Source of the DNA: Dolomedes plantarius
Taxonomy: Eukaryota > Arthropoda > Arachnida > Araneae > Dolomedidae
Direction: 5' to 3'
NCBI GenBank assembly: GCA_907164885.2
Contig: OU015490.1
Coordinates: 205,806,481-205,870,480, forward strand
DNA length: 64,000 nucleotides
Both the position numbers and the translations under genes were made by a program. The notes under the pieces are model-generated. The model did no database searches and was not told the origin of the DNA. It worked only from the letters and a program-made list of their open reading frames with translations. Positions within the stretch are counted from its first letter, which is position 1. Each line of letters opens with the position of its first letter. Of the stretch, positions 1-12,642 are shown piece after piece.

Positions 1-118
1 CCGAGACAAAATGAATTTATAACTTTCAAGAAACTTGTGGGAAACACTAAACAGGAGACGCAGGAACTTTAAATCTCCTCTAAAGATAAAAAGTTGTCAA
101 CTCGTTTCGTACTAGTTA

Positions 119-800
119 ACAGTTCGTCCTCAGACCGGCTCAAAAATACTTGGTAAGCATTTGTGAGATGTCCGTAGGAACAATCACATCTAACGCTTCT
201 CGAACTGATGAACTAATAAAAAATTCATCATCAGGCTGATTCGCGATTACTATGTGTTCGTTTGTGATCTATCCATAGTGACAATCACTCCTGACTCTCC
301 TCGGCCTTATCAAGTAGACAAAAATACACCATCAGGCCGATTCACAATGACATTGTGTTCGTTTGTGATCTATCCATACAGGCAACACCTAACTTTCCTC
401 GTCCTGGTGAATTTGTTGAAAGTTCATTATCAGACAGTCTAATCACCTGAGTATGGCGATATAATGGTCATAATAACTATGTTCATCGCCATAGTCAGGC
501 GGTGAACATAGTCATTGACTATGTCTTCATTCACAATGACTATGTCTTCATTAGTGACCTGTCCATAGTGACAAACACACCTAACTCTCCGGCATTACCA
601 AGTAGTTAAATTTCAGCATCAGGACGATTCACAATTACTGCGTGTTCATTGGTGATCTATCCATATTGGCGATCACTCCTAGGTCTTTTAAAATAATTAA
701 CAGTTTATCATAAGATCGATTCATAATTACTATGTCATCGTTTGTGAACAGCCTATAGTGACAGTCTCACACGATGATCCAAGACCGGATGCGGACCTAT
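119..800. repeat. ~100-bp satellite-like tandem repeat cluster
   Basis: A diverged unit of about 100 bp recurs at roughly 231, 331, 611 and 709. Each unit carries a variant of CATCAGGCCGATTCACAAT, then GTTCGTTTGTGATCTATCCA and a TAGTGACAATCAC-like segment. The spacing is irregular, so this is an eroded array and not a clean satellite. The two short ORFs here (254-442 and neighbours) are frames through the repeat and not genes. Confidence 0.75.
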
Positions 801-1304
801 CCATTAGTTCAAAACTAGTTTCCCCCCTTTTATATTTATTGTGACACCCTTTTAGAAGCTGTACATTGTTGATCAAATGACTTGCTCCAACTTATTTTTT
901 CCCTCCATTTATTACGAGTATTTCTTCGGGTTTGTTTTGTTCTGTTCTTTTCTTTGTTTGTCCCATTATCTATTCTCTTTCCTGTATTCGTTTTTACTTT
1001 CCAGCGCTGATATTTTGAGTGCATTGCTAAATTATCCTACTACGGAGGGCTCGCCCCATAAATTGTAGTTCTCACCATTCATGTTAAAGGACTCGAGGTT
1101 CAAATGACTTAAATTGTCTTAATAGCAAGATAAGGGAATTTTAGTAAAACGAAGATTTTCTGTAGATAGTTCTGCGCATATGTCACAGTTATTAGGTTTG
1201 TACATGTTTTAACTTTGTTACAAAATAAGGAACAATTAAGGATCTTCCACGGTCTGATTAAGTCCAGTCTCTTTTAGACACCTAACGCTTATAATCCTGT
1301 TAGA
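801..1304. other. Unassigned spacer between two parts of the repeat cluster
   Basis: AT-rich, with pyrimidine-rich stretches. The two overlapping ORFs of about 62 codons on opposite strands are low-complexity and carry no recognisable motif. I see no gene or repeat that I can support. Confidence 0.5.
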
Positions 1305-1505
1305 CTAGTTAAAATTTCATCATCAGGCCGATTCACAATCACTATGTGTTATTTGTGATCTATCCATAGTGAAGATCAATCCTAACGCTTTTTGATTAAC
1401 TAATCTGAAGTTCATCACCAGGGCGATTCACACTTACTAAGTCTGTATTTGTAATCTTCCCACGGTGACAATAACAACGAACGTTCTCTTATCTCACCTA
1501 ACGTG
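1305..1505. repeat. Two further units of the ~100-bp repeat
   Basis: CATCAGGCCGATTCACAATC at about 1320 and a more diverged unit at about 1404 match the array at 119-800, including the TGATCTATCCATAGTGA segment. They probably belonged to the same array before the intervening 500 bp diverged or was inserted. Confidence 0.65.
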
Positions 1506-1516
1506 AGCTAAGTTAA

Positions 1517-2107
1517 CCTTCAGCGGAAGCGCCAAAATTTGGAACACCAGCAGGCGCGCGTAGCATAAAAGTGCACCGTCTCTTCCAACCTTGATTATTC
1601 CTTTTGTAATAAATTTTTTTTTTCAGATTGAAAATAATAATTCTGCGTTTTATGACAAGATATAAAATATTGATAATATTGAGATATATTTATAATTAAT
1701 GGGCAAAGAAGGCAAATACAATCGTCTTATTTCAAAACTGTTCGGTTAATTGGATCTAAGGACAATTTCCGAATGGATTTCTATTATGTCCGAAAACCTA
1801 AAAACCAATAACATTGTCCATCTTCGTGATATGCGGGATACTGTGTAGTAGCTGCACATTTGATCAACTACATCAACTCTGGCTTTTGTCGTACTGTAAT
1901 CCAGTATAATCGCTGGTTTACCACGATTAAATCACGACTACCAATGAATAGAAAGAATTACAAGGGTCAGAAGACCAGACCTGAATCGGAAAGGGTGAAG
2001 GTATAAATAGAAACTGCTTAGAACATTCAAACCTTACATATAAAAAAAAAAAACATTCGAAATTACGAAAATATTGCACTTTGTACACGGGCGCGCCCGC
2101 TAATGGG
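1517..2107 (-). mobile_element. Non-autonomous piggyBac derivative, copy 1 (591 bp)
   Basis: The element is bounded by TTAA (1513-1516 and 2108-2111), the piggyBac target duplication. Its ends form imperfect inverted repeats: CCTTCAGCGGAAGCGCC on the left, and CCCATTAGCGGGCGCGCC when the right end is read inward. It is about the same length as, and clearly related to, the elements at 30899-31490 and 43684-44272. On the minus strand it holds the same decayed remnant of a piggyBac transposase C-terminal catalytic region, read most clearly in the 30.9-kb copy. No open frame remains. Confidence 0.85.
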
Positions 2108-2111
2108 TTAA

Positions 2112-3437
2112 TTATAAAAAAAACGAGGATTGACTGTACAAAGTACTACGTATCTAACACTGATAACTTCGTTAGAATGTTAATTTAGGATTAATTAAGG
2201 GCCTTACACATACTAATTAAATTCAGTCCATTTTACAGCACACAATAACATATTTTCATCAGTAATCCCAAATTTCGAATCTTGCAATGATAGTTGAATC
2301 TCTTCAATTTAGTATCCTTTAAAAAGAAAAGTAAAAAATAAAGAAAAATTAAGATCCACAAAGTAAAAATACTTTCTAAGAAAATATTTCAAAACGGTGT
2401 ACTTACAATCTCTTGCAATGGTTCTGTAAATCACATTTCTTAAGCTTTAATAATTATTACCATTTTTTATTAACTCGCTTCCTTGTTTGCTTGTTTGTTT
2501 ATGTGTTTGTCCAGCACAAATTTTGCAATCGATTTTTAACTTCCCGACTAGCTAGACATTTGAAACTTTTAGAATAGCTCAGAACACGATGACAATACAT
2601 TCTTTTGATACTTTTAGCCATCTTTAAGAAGGATTGAATTCATTTTTAGTTAATATTGTTTTGTAGAATGGTGCAGCCATCCTTCGGCCGGAACGGGAAC
2701 GAAAAGTTAAACACAAATTAACTTCCAATTCCCGAGCTAAACGATTGATTACGCATTTGATCATTTTCTTTCAAGTTGATGGGATAATTCATCAAAAAAA
2801 TTTTAAAGAAGTATTTATTCATACATAGAATTGTCAAGTTCATGTGATTCAACAGAAAATTTAAAAGCATGGTATATAAATTTCTTTTTATCTTGTAATT
2901 ATTCATAAGTGACTTCACTCCAGTGCATTGGCTTTGGCAATTCATTTTTCGTCATCAACTCTTTTGTATGATTCTTGGAACATATAATATATACAGCACC
3001 ATATTACGAAGCCATTCGAGTGTAAAAGTTTAAAAGATTTATGGAGAAAAATTGACTTTATTGCATTTCAAATTTAACAAAAATTCTGAGCAAATTTTCC
3101 TGCAGTGCTTTAATTTGTTCACTTTATTGCTCATCTAAATTCAAAGCAACAGATTTCCAGGAACATAATCGAACGTGGGGGAAAAAGGCAGAAAACAAAG
3201 AAATGTATTGTAATATTTTGCTGGTATTTTTAGCTTAATCTTAAGACAATTTATGATAAAGTTCATTGAAATTCATGTATGTTGCGTGTTAATGGAATTT
3301 ATTCAGTAATTTACTCTGCTAAGTAATTATCTAAATTAAGTAACTGAGTTAATAGTTAAAATAAACTAATTTCCAGCGAGTCTTAATTCTTCTGAAAGGT
3401 TGTATATATCTTCTTATAACCAAATTTCTTTGTAAAA
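2112..3437. other. AT-rich spacer without recognisable gene
   Basis: Mostly AT-rich unique-looking sequence. A 75-codon minus-strand ORF at 2718-2945 has no motif, and its composition is that of the surrounding DNA. I see nothing here that I can support as a feature. Confidence 0.45.
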
Positions 3438-4084
3438 TCTAATATATAAAAATGAATGTTTGTATCTCTGTAATTGTATAGAAATCCACAGTTTAGGAGC
3501 AACGATCGTGAAATTTTACATACAGGCGTCTTTAAAAACAGCCGAGGGTCTGAAGAACTTCAAAAATCGAAATTAATTACCGTTGATTTTTAATTAATAA
3601 AAAACCAAGAATTTTGAAACTAAATGTAAGCTGTTACACTTTGTGGAATCACCCCTCTGAATATGGCGTTCGCGTTAGGGTTAGCTGGCAAACAGCGAGC
3701 GAAAAGATAAAAATAAATAAAATCAAAAAGTTTCAAGTTATATATTAAACCAGAATAATAAATGAAAATAATAATCTTTCAAGTCAGATTTTATACTCTA
3801 AAATAAATCGGATCCAACGGCATATTGACACTACCACACGCGATGGAAAATTCGAATCAACCACGCTAAGTGTCACGAGATCTTTTTTAATCGCTACTAC
3901 AACCCCCCTCGCTTATGTCTTTGTGTCTATTGAAGAGTTGAAGACTAAGCTTCTATCCTGCTAACTTATTTCTGACTTAAAACTCCTCTCACTCCATAAA
4001 TAAATGTATATTCACCAACCCATAGCAACTTTCCAGTAAACTTAGTCAAATATTTTCCTCTTTACGCAATAAAGTAGCATGTCA

Positions 4085-4150
4085 TTGTGGCGCATTCAGT
4101 AAAAGCGTTCATTTACCACGCTACACGCCGCGGTTTCAAATACGGATCGT
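4085..4150 (+). repeat. Possible tRNA-derived SINE head
   Basis: TGGCGCATTCAGTAAAAGCG resembles a pol III A box, and about 40 bp on, GGTTTCAAATACGG resembles a degenerate B box. The downstream body matches none of the clearer SINEs in the window, so this may be chance or a very old copy. Confidence 0.35.
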
Positions 4151-5039
4151 TCACATTTTGCTAAACCTGTATTTTCAGCTTTTTTATAGAGGCTTTTTTA
4201 TTTCAGCTTTTATTTTATTATTTTTTAAATTATTATTATTATTATTATTATTATTATTTATTATTTTATTAATTATTTTTATTTTATTTTATTTTTCATA
4301 TTATTAATGTGTATAACATTTCGTATACTTTTTTTTCTATGTTATTTATACTGTGTTTAGATTTTAATGGATTTTGGTAGGTTTATTATAAATTTATATA
4401 TTTTACGTTTTACTTTTCAGGATTTTTTGTCCAATGATAAAGGCTAAATCTTTTCTATGTTATTTATACTGTATTTAGTTTTTAAATTGATTTTGGTTAA
4501 CAAACATTCGACAATTTGACATTTTTACTTTTCAGCTTTACTTTTCAAAATTCTTTACTTTCCTAAAGACAATTTGACATTTTTCCTTTTCAACTTTTAG
4601 TGGTTTATTATAAATATATATATTTTATGCTTTACTTTTCAGGGTTTTTTTGCTCCGATGATGAAACGCTAAATCTAGCTGAATTCTGAAAAAATTATTG
4701 TAAATTTATGGTTTTTTATGTTGGGTTTTCTTTTTATTCATGCGTATAACACTTGACATGCTTTTTATTCTATGTTATTTATACTGTACTTAGTTTTTAA
4801 ATTGATTTTGGTTAACAAACATTCTTAAAATCCCGGGCAACGCCGGATAAATTATCACCTGTGTAGGGTGATAATTTATAAATTTTAAAACTGTTACTAC
4901 ATGTATATTTACAGATCCACAAGAACTTTCCAATATTTTTAATTAATAAATAACCAACAACTTTTGAAAGACGCGATTCTCGATTCACAGGTGTTCAGTA
5001 GATGGCGCAACTATTTTAAACTTTTAGTATTCTAACCAT

Positions 5040-5680
5040 AAGACAAAAAAATATATTTTTTTAAAAATCGTAAGGGATATTTTTATAGACAAAATAATGT
5101 AGAAGAAAATATTGAAATTAAATCTAATAGGACATACTAAAGAATATAGTACAGTTTGAGGAACATATCTTTTACTGTATTTTAATATTTTTTGGATAAT
5201 GTCCAATCGTTTGCCGCATTAGCAAGAAAAAAAAATTTTTTTTTTGTCTATTTCGTTGTTACGTGACGATAAATTTATTTAAAGTACCAGATAAAGATCA
5301 CATGATCAGCGTTTAATAAATTAAATTGTAAAGATTAATCTTTAAAAATTCACCAAAAATTAGAAAATGGAGGTAAAGATTCGAAAAGAATTTCATTTTA
5401 AAGGAATTTTTATGATCTTTTTCGTGATATAAATTTTACAACCGTCAAATTATTATTTTAAATGCAAACTTGAAAAAAGTTACAAAAACAGATTAACAAT
5501 TTAATTTAAAAAAATCTAAGAATTTTTTTTCAAAAATCTTTATTAGTGCACCCCTACATTATAAGAAGAATCGCCATGCAAAATTTCAGTCCTTTAGGTT
5601 CAGCGGTTTGGTCTGTACTTTGTATGTCAGTCAGTCAATCAGTCAGTTAGTCAGTTACGGAACTGTTTTATATATATAGA
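5040..5680 (-). mobile_element. Helitron family B fragment, nested in family A copy
   Basis: On the minus strand it starts TCTATATATATAAAACAG preceded by A, followed by the (CTGA)n-rich start AGTTCCGTAACTGACT and the conserved block that reads GACCAAACCGCTG on this strand. The 3' hairpin terminus is missing, so the copy is 3'-truncated. It lies inside the family A element and is therefore the younger insertion. Confidence 0.7.
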
Positions 5681-6877
5681 TTTTTATTACTATTTTTATA
5701 TCGTAACGTTTACTTCATGCGCACACATTATTTTCCTATGCTTATTTTTATTATCTTTATAATAAGCGTAATTTTTATGATTTTAAACAACAATCGTTTT
5801 TAACTGGCATTCAATTGGCTGTTAAAACTTTATATTTACACCCTATTTAAAAGAAGTAGGGTGTAAATTGTAGGGTGGAAAGTTGGTAAAATCAAAATTT
5901 TGTGCAATGTATTTAATTTCTCGATTAAAAGTAGTTTTTTTCTAAAAATTAATTTATTTCGCTTGAAAAGCTAAATATTTTATGCACGCGGTTTATATTA
6001 TTATTACTATCTTTATATCGTAACGTTAACTTCATGCGCGAGCATTATTTTTTTATGCTTTTTTTATTATTATCTTTATAATAGCTTTATTTTCATATGG
6101 TTTTAAACAACTATCGTTTTTTATTCATATTATGTTGGTTTTTTATTAATTAAAAATTAAGGGTAATTAATTTCGATTCCGGAAGTTCTTATCTTTATTT
6201 TCATATGCTTTTTCATTTACGAATTATTCAAATGTTGGTTAAAAAACTTTTGCGTAATTTATATATTTGTGTGTGTTTAATTATTGAAATTAATAAATTT
6301 ATATTTCTGGAGAGGATGTTTCAGTTTTTAGTGGTACTATGATGAAAGGCTGAATATACCAAAATTCTGAGGAGTTTATTATGGAGAGAAAAGGAATTTA
6401 ATATGTAGAGGATGTTTATAGGAGTTAAATGTGGAGAGGAGTTGAATGGTTTGCAGCCCTCAATCAAACACTTCATTTTTTAAGAGGCAACGCTGCAGTC
6501 ATATCATTGTTCTATTGGAAATTTCTGCTGAACCTGTAATTGCAGCTTCTTTTTTTACCCCAATGATGAAAGGCTGATTCTAGCTGAATTCTGAGGAGTT
6601 TATTATAAATTTATATATTTATAGATTTCACAAGGATTTTTTCTGTTATTTATACTGTGCTTAGTTTTAAATTAATTTTGGTTAACAAACATTAGAGAAT
6701 TTGACATTTTTACTTTTCAGATTTTAGTATTACAATGATGAAAGGCTGAAAATCTGAGACGTGTATAACATTTCACATATATTTTTTATGTTATTTATAC
6801 TGTGTTAATTTTTAAATTGATTTTGGTTAACAACAAACATTCTTAAAATCCCGGGCATCGCCGGGTACTTCAGCTAG

Positions 6878-7326
6878 TAATATATAAAAAGTATATTGTC
6901 AGAAATTACAATTAATTCTTTATTTGGTAAGCATTCGATCTCTCTCAAAAAAAAATTTATGTTACTTCAATTAATCTTTACTGGAAAAAAAGATTATTTT
7001 TCAAATAATTCTATTTTAATAACCTAAAAAGTAATCCTTTATATGAAATATAATACAAACTTGTTCTTTTATCCAATAATGAAGAAAGATTTTATTTTTA
7101 CTGATTGTTAGTTGTATGAAGAATTAATAAAATATAAAATAATAAAAGTTTATAAAAATGGGACAGTATATTCTTATTAATTTTAATGAATTGAGGGTAT
7201 AAAATTACATATTGCATTCTTGTTGTATTAGGTATAGAAAAATAATCAGTTAAATACTAATGAAACTGTAGAGGAGAAAAATAGTGATCACTGATTAAGT
7301 GAGTGAGAGGAAATTGCCTTTATATA
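6878..7326. other. AT-rich spacer between two Helitron copies
   Basis: No ORF, repeat or motif that I can support. Confidence 0.5.
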
Positions 7327-8001
7327 TCTACATATATATATAACAGATCCGTAACTGACTGACTGACTGATAAAGCACAGACCAAACCGCTGGATCTAAA
7401 GGGCTGAAATTTTGCATGGCGATCTTTCTTATAGTGTAGGGGTGCACTGAGAGAGATTATTGAAAAATTCTTAGATTTTTTTAAATAAAATGTTTAATCT
7501 GTTTTTTAATATTCTTTAAAGTTTTCATTTAAAATAATAATCCGAGGGTTGTAAAATTTATATCACAAGAAAGCTCATAAAAATTCCCTTAAAATGATAT
7601 CTGTTTTGAATCTTTACCTGCATTTTCTGATTTTTAGTGAATTTTTAAAGATACATTTTTAGAATTTAATTTATAAAATGCTGATCACGTAGTTTTGTTT
7701 CTTTTTGTGATATTCTAAACTAATTTTACGTCACGTGCATAACAAAGAAATAGACAAAAAAAATGTTTTCCCTTGTTAATGCGGCATACTATTGGACATT
7801 ATCCAAAAAATATTAAAATACAGCAAAAGAAATTTTCATCACTATATTAGCTGTATTATATTCTTTAGTATGATCTATTAGTTTTAATTTGAATATTTTC
7901 TTCTACATTATTTTTCTATAAAAATATCCGTTACGATTTTTTTATAAATATATTTTTTCCTTTTTTTTAAATCATTCCCATACATTGATCGTTGTATCTA
8001 T

Positions 8002-8052
<51 letters not shown>
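7327..8052 (+). mobile_element. Helitron family B, 3' end lost in (TA)n
   Basis: Starts TCTACATATATATATAACAG after A, then CCGTAACTGACTGACTGACTG and the family block CTAAAGGGCTGAAATTTTGCATGG. It can be followed to ATTGATCGTTGTATCTATTA at about 8000, where a (TA)n tract takes over. The expected 3' hairpin and CTAG are not found on the far side of the Tc1 insertion, so the 3' end is gone or overwritten by the microsatellite. Confidence 0.7.
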
Positions 8053-8053
<1 letters not shown>

Positions 8054-8057
<4 letters not shown>

Positions 8058-9016
8058 TGAAGTGCCACTGAATTAGGGATACCTACCTAGTAAGGAGTTG
8101 GGCCTCCTCTGGCCTTGATAACGGCTGCCACACGACGAAGCATAGATTCAATAAGTTTCTGGAAACGTTCCACGGGAATGGCAAATATTGGCTAAAGCTG
8201 TCCATAATTCAGTAAGGTTCTTTGGTCGTGTGTGATGGCCTTTCACGCCTTGATCCAAAACATCCCAAAGATGCTCAAGAGGATTTAAGTCTGGGCTTCT
8301 AGGTGGCCAATTCATGACAGAGAAGTCAGAGAAATGCTCATCCAACCAGCCAGTAGCCAACCGGGACTTGTGAGAGGTACAGTTGTCTTGATGGAAAACT
8401 CCATTACCGTGCGGATAACAGAACAGCATAAACGAATGGAGGTGATCACCCAGCAACTCTACGTACCGAATTGCATTGATGGAGGTTGGTACACGCACCA
8501 AAGATTCCAAACTGTGCCACGAAAAAACACCCCAGGCCATGATTGAGCCACCATGCCCTTGTACAGTTCCAGTCAGGCATGCAGGATCCATTAATTCATG
8601 AGCTTGACGCCATATTCTCAGCCTCCCGTCGGCGTTAAGTAGTCGGAATCGAGACTTATCACTCCATGCTACTCGTTTCCAGTCCTCTACACTTCAGACT
8701 CTGTGCTCTCTTGGCCAGGCAAGACGTGCGGCCCGATGGCGAGTATAAAGCAATGGTACTCTCGTAGGTCGACGGCTCCCGAAACCCATACGGTGAAGCG
8801 AGCGTTGCACAGTCCGTTTACTGACTGTACGACTGGCACCGTCATTAAACTGGGTGGTAATTTGAGCTAATGTTTGGCTTCCCTGGCTACGTACAATACG
8901 CCTGAGCCGTCTCTCACCGCGCACTGTCAAGGCTAATTGTCCTTTGCAGTTTGCCCGATCGCTAGTTTTTTTTTCAACCATCCATGTATTCTTGGTATAA
9001 ATTCAGTGGCACTTCA

Positions 9017-9018
<2 letters not shown>
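8054..9018 (-). mobile_element. Tc1/mariner-superfamily element inserted in a (TA)n tract
   Basis: Inverted terminal repeats ACTGAAGTGCCACTGAATT match at 8056-8074 and 9000-9018, and the element carries its own transposase on the minus strand. Both flanks are (TA)n microsatellite (about 8001-8052 and 9019-9103), the preferred TA target in multiple copies. The exact TA duplicated cannot be told from the tract. At ~965 bp it is shorter than a typical full-length Tc1, though the coding region is nearly complete. Confidence 0.9.
8088..8981 (-). pseudogene. Tc1-type transposase pseudogene, one stop and one frameshift
   Basis: It would cut and paste its element at TA dinucleotides. Reading 8981 down to 8148, a single frame runs through an N-terminal helix-turn-helix region (TVSKRTVQRSLHRMGF) and the catalytic core. 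It is broken only by a TGA just after WPREHRV (~8693). First catalytic Asp is in WSDKSRF, where family members usually have DES, so the neighbouring acid is now Lys. Second Asp is in HQDN, and the catalytic Glu is in DLNPLEHLWD. By my count 36 residues separate the second Asp from the Glu, i.e. DD36E spacing. A one-base shift near 8180 moves the C-terminus (VERFQKLIESM) to another frame ending at 8088. Otherwise close to intact, so probably a fairly young copy. Confidence 0.88.

Positions 9019-9103
<85 letters not shown>
9019..9103. repeat. (TA)n microsatellite
   Basis: Right half of the TA tract split by the Tc1 insertion; the left half lies just before 8053. The ORFs spelling alternating Tyr-Ile here are artefacts. 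Confidence 0.95.
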
Positions 9104-9104
<1 letters not shown>

Positions 9105-9109
9105 TGGTA

Positions 9110-10470
9110 TATAATAGTATAAATATATACCATTATATACCAGTTGAAAAATACAGAATGTAAGAACAGCTGAAAAATTCCCATAATTACGTGTACAAGG
9201 TATAAATTAATGTAAAATATTTTATGTATCGTATTTATTGTGTAAAATTGCGAAAATAAACCCTTAAAATTAGGTTTTATATGCATACATCAACAATAGT
9301 ATACAAACTAATAGTCAAGCTAATAGATCAAACTAACTTTATAGGTATACATCAAACTAAATTTTAAAAATTACTCACAAGGAATTTTTAAGAAATCATA
9401 CTCTCGTGAGATCATGGGATTGATTAAAGAGTTTGAAATAAATGATTCAAAGGTTTTATAATGATGTAGAATTACGCATAGGGAGAGAAAATTGTATTTA
9501 AATTGCACAATTCAGGCTTTACTTTGTATCACGATACGAAGTTTAATTCGTAGGATTAATGATGTTTACAGACATTGTAGCATTACATCTGCTTGTTTTA
9601 AATAATAGAACAAGTGGAAATTTCATTGAGAAAATAATTTTTAAATCTTTAAAATGCGCTATGTTTTATATGGTTTACATGTGATTTAAATTTCTTACTC
9701 TAAAATTTACAAGTTTAGCACGTAAAGGAGTCAGTAAAAGATTAATTTACGCAAAAATGTATATTTTCATTCTATTTTGAGATTATGCATCACAAAGTCT
9801 CTACAAATTTTGAGAATAACTATCCCAAACGTATGTTTTGCGAAATTCTGTCACAAAAATATTCATACTTTGTGCATCTATAACACACAAAATATACATT
9901 TTTGTGATACATATTTACAGAATATGTATGCTTCAAAAATCTAGTTTTCAAAAGTACACATTTGGTTATGGAAACGTTATTTATTTTCAAACATGGCTTT
10001 GCAATGTCTGCGTCGTGGTCTCTAAGGAGTTGCGGCGACTACATTTATTTCTTTTTATATCGATTGGAAATTTTTCACCCCAAAAGTTACAATTTGGTAA
10101 TACTAGTTGGCATGTGCGACACTTTCACGTGCGATTAACATATGATAAAATTTACACCGATGTTGGTGGTTTGTAGTAGAATGAAAGAAGAACCGGTTCT
10201 TTTGTAGCAATTGTTTATTTGTCAAATATCAATGGTGTGTAAGGATAATACAAAACCAATTGCAAAACGCCTTTGGTATCAGTACTGGAGGTGAAGTATA
10301 AGACAAAACAGGGGAACATGAGATATGTACACGTCAAAACACCTTTGAAGACAATATTGAAAGTTAAATATGATACAAACTCAGGGAATATGTGATATTT
10401 ATATTACAAAACCTCTTTGTTCACACTATTTGCCCGTGCCGTTTCGACTCGTCCAGGGAAAAAAAATTAG
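9110..10470. other. AT-rich spacer without recognisable gene
   Basis: Contains a 112-codon plus-strand ORF (9838-10176), rich in Ile, Phe and Tyr, with no motif I recognise. It has no convincing translation context, and I treat it as chance. No repeat structure is clear. Confidence 0.45.
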
Positions 10471-10477
10471 GGCCAAA

Positions 10478-10940
10478 AGTCAATTTTTATCTTCGATTTT
10501 TAAATAAACAATACAATGTATCATTCTGAATTAACAATTCATCAGAAGCGAAGAACTTAATCTTTAAAATGGTACCCCATTTATTGATTTTGGTTATGTA
10601 TGAAGGGAGAGAAAGGGATCGTCACAAAAATCACCTTCTAGAAATAATATATATGGTTTTTCCGTGCAGGAAGAATAATGTACACCTACTTGGATGTTGT
10701 CAATAAAGAAATGGATAAATGAAATCACAGAATAATACTAAAAGCAAACTATTTTTAAATTTAAAAGTTCAGTGCGATTGATAATAGTAAAATTATAAAA
10801 AAAAAACTAGCGCACGTGGTCTAGGGGAAGATTTTTTTTATAATGTCTATACTTCGATTTTTAAACAAACAATAAGATGTGTAATTCTAAATTAACAATT
10901 CGCACGAAGCAGAGATCTTAATCTTTAAAATGGTAATAGA
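10478..10940. repeat. Pair of ~95-bp direct repeats, ~366 bp apart
   Basis: CTTCGATTTTTAAATAAACA at about 10490 recurs as CTTCGATTTTTAAACAAACA at about 10853. Each is followed by a diverged copy of TTAACAATTC...CTTAATCTTTAAAATGGTA. The intervening DNA is unassigned. Confidence 0.6.
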
Positions 10941-10984
10941 ATGCATTATGCTTATAGAGATTATGCACTTCTACTCTAACTTTG

Positions 10985-11601
10985 GGTATGTATATCCTGA
11001 AGTGGCAGACTAAATAATTTCAGTCAAACACAATTCTTACATAACAACAATGTTTATTTAAATATTTAGATATATCAAATTGCTTTTCAACATAAAGCGT
11101 ACGTACTACTAGTACGAGATATATATATCATTCAAACAAGGGAAATACAATTCGATATATTCACTTGTATAACTACTCATTCAAGAAAAATATACTTTGC
11201 AATACTCACAGATACTTTGAAATTCAACTAGCAGTGCTGCCACGTAAACTTTGGGCCTAACAAGAACTCGCGCAGGTTTGAAGCAATCTAGCTAAGCCTA
11301 GCTCCAGCTCGATACTTCGTTTCGCCAGCAGTACTACTCCTCTCACTCCGTTAGCTCTCTTCCTTTCCTTAATCTAGCTGCTTGGTATTTATACCAACCG
11401 CGTATGCCGCAATCAGCATATCTTAAGCGGCTTGTTTAACTTTATTCACTTAAAAGTTCGATTATGAATCGATTCTTATATAAACCTTACATGCTGATTA
11501 GGATCGTGGCACTGATTTTCTTAAATGAAAGTAGGGACTTAGAGTCGTCTGCGGCCGGTAACTAAACCCGGTGGGGTCTATATACATTAAGCATGTTGTA
11601 C
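10985..11601 (-). mobile_element. Possible solo LTR or promoter-bearing retroelement remnant
   Basis: Read on the minus strand, a TATA-box sequence GGTATAAATACC (around 11383-11394) is followed by a pyrimidine/GA-rich leader. An AATAAACATTG polyadenylation-type signal lies about 330 bp further on (about 11050). The plus strand begins TGTATATCC and ends GTTGTACA, compatible with TG...CA LTR ends, but I find no matching target duplication. The assignment is weak. Confidence 0.35.
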
Positions 11602-11604
11602 AAC

Positions 11605-12640
11605 AGGGGTAGCCAAACTTCGGCCAACACTTCTTTGAGGCTCTTTTCACTTTTTTTTGTGGCAATCAACATTTAACTGTATTGATACTAACTGCAAGTA
11701 TCAATATGTGTTAGATATGAATAACTTGGCGAAACAATTAAACGAAAAATAATTATTAATTCTATCAAAACTATTTAAAAATTTAGAAATTTTAATAATT
11801 CTAACAAATGAAAACTGATATATTTAATAAAAGCATTAGAAAAAACGCTTAAATTTTGTCTTCGTGCCAGATATAATCTTTTTCATTTTTTGGTTCTTAT
11901 AAATATATAGTTATTCCCATATTGTTTTTATCACTGTTTACCTTGACATTCCTGTTATGTAAGTTTAATTATTTTAAATGTGGTTGGTGTTCAGTAATTA
12001 AATATTCACCACGGCGGTTTTTATCTTCATTTCTTAAATATTATATACAAACTTCGAATTAAAATTAATTTCCAAGTCAAATTAATACATAAACTGGAAG
12101 AAGAAATTCTCCGCTGCAAAATTCAACTAGGCAAATCTCCACGAAAAATAAACGCACATTGTGAATTTTAAAAAAGTGACATTCTGGCGAAGCTGACAAA
12201 ACTGGCATCAGAAAGTAAATATTACGACGTTTAGAAAACTGTAGAACAGCACTGAAGCAATGGATATTTTCCCACTTGCATCAATTCTATATTAATTAAA
12301 TCATCTACCTAATATAGTTAAGGGACATCTTACTTCAGATATTAAACAAATCCTAAGGTAGGGAAATCTATGACTAAAATAATTAAAGTTTTCCCAATTC
12401 TAGTTAAAGGAAAATTGCACATAGAAACGATTTAGCATTGATAAAAAAAGGTTTCATCTAAACTGATGAATTACTTGAGAGTTAAAAGCGACCATTTCAG
12501 AACTAAATAGTTTAAAATCACGCATACTGAAAAGAATGAAATAAAAAACAGTAAAACAGTGTAAAATAAAGAAAAATTTGAGAGCGATAAAGAAACAACG
12601 AGTCATATAAAAAACAAATTTTAGGTTATGAACTATGGAG
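11605..12640. other. AT-rich spacer; possible hAT end at its left edge
   Basis: CAGGGGTAGCCAAACTTCGG at 11605 looks like a hAT terminal sequence, but I cannot find its partner end. The remainder is AT-rich without a supported feature. Confidence 0.35.
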
Positions 12641-12642
12641 AT

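Larger units (their letters stand above)
3438..6877 (+). mobile_element. Helitron (family A), non-autonomous, with nested insertion
   Basis: The 5' end is TCTAATATATAAAAATGAA preceded by A (3437). The 3' end is the GC-rich hairpin CCCGGGCATCGCCGGG followed by TACTTCAGCTAG and then T (6878). A 5' TC, a 3' hairpin about 10 nt before CTRR, and insertion between A and T are the defining Helitron marks. A second copy of the hairpin (CCCGGGCAACGCCGG) near 4831 and repeated internal blocks (compare 5715-5810 with 6032-6125) suggest two fused or internally duplicated copies. No Rep or helicase coding sequence is visible. A family-B Helitron fragment is nested at 5040-5680. Confidence 0.75.

Noticed and set aside
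8937..9286. ORFs of repeated Tyr-Ile at this and other (TA)n tracts (15.6, 18.5, 21.2, 28.5, 37.0, 41.4 kb)
   Set aside because: Direct translations of dinucleotide repeats; not genes.
9838..10176. 112-codon plus-strand ORF
   Set aside because: No motif, AT-driven composition and no repeat or transposon context; likely chance.
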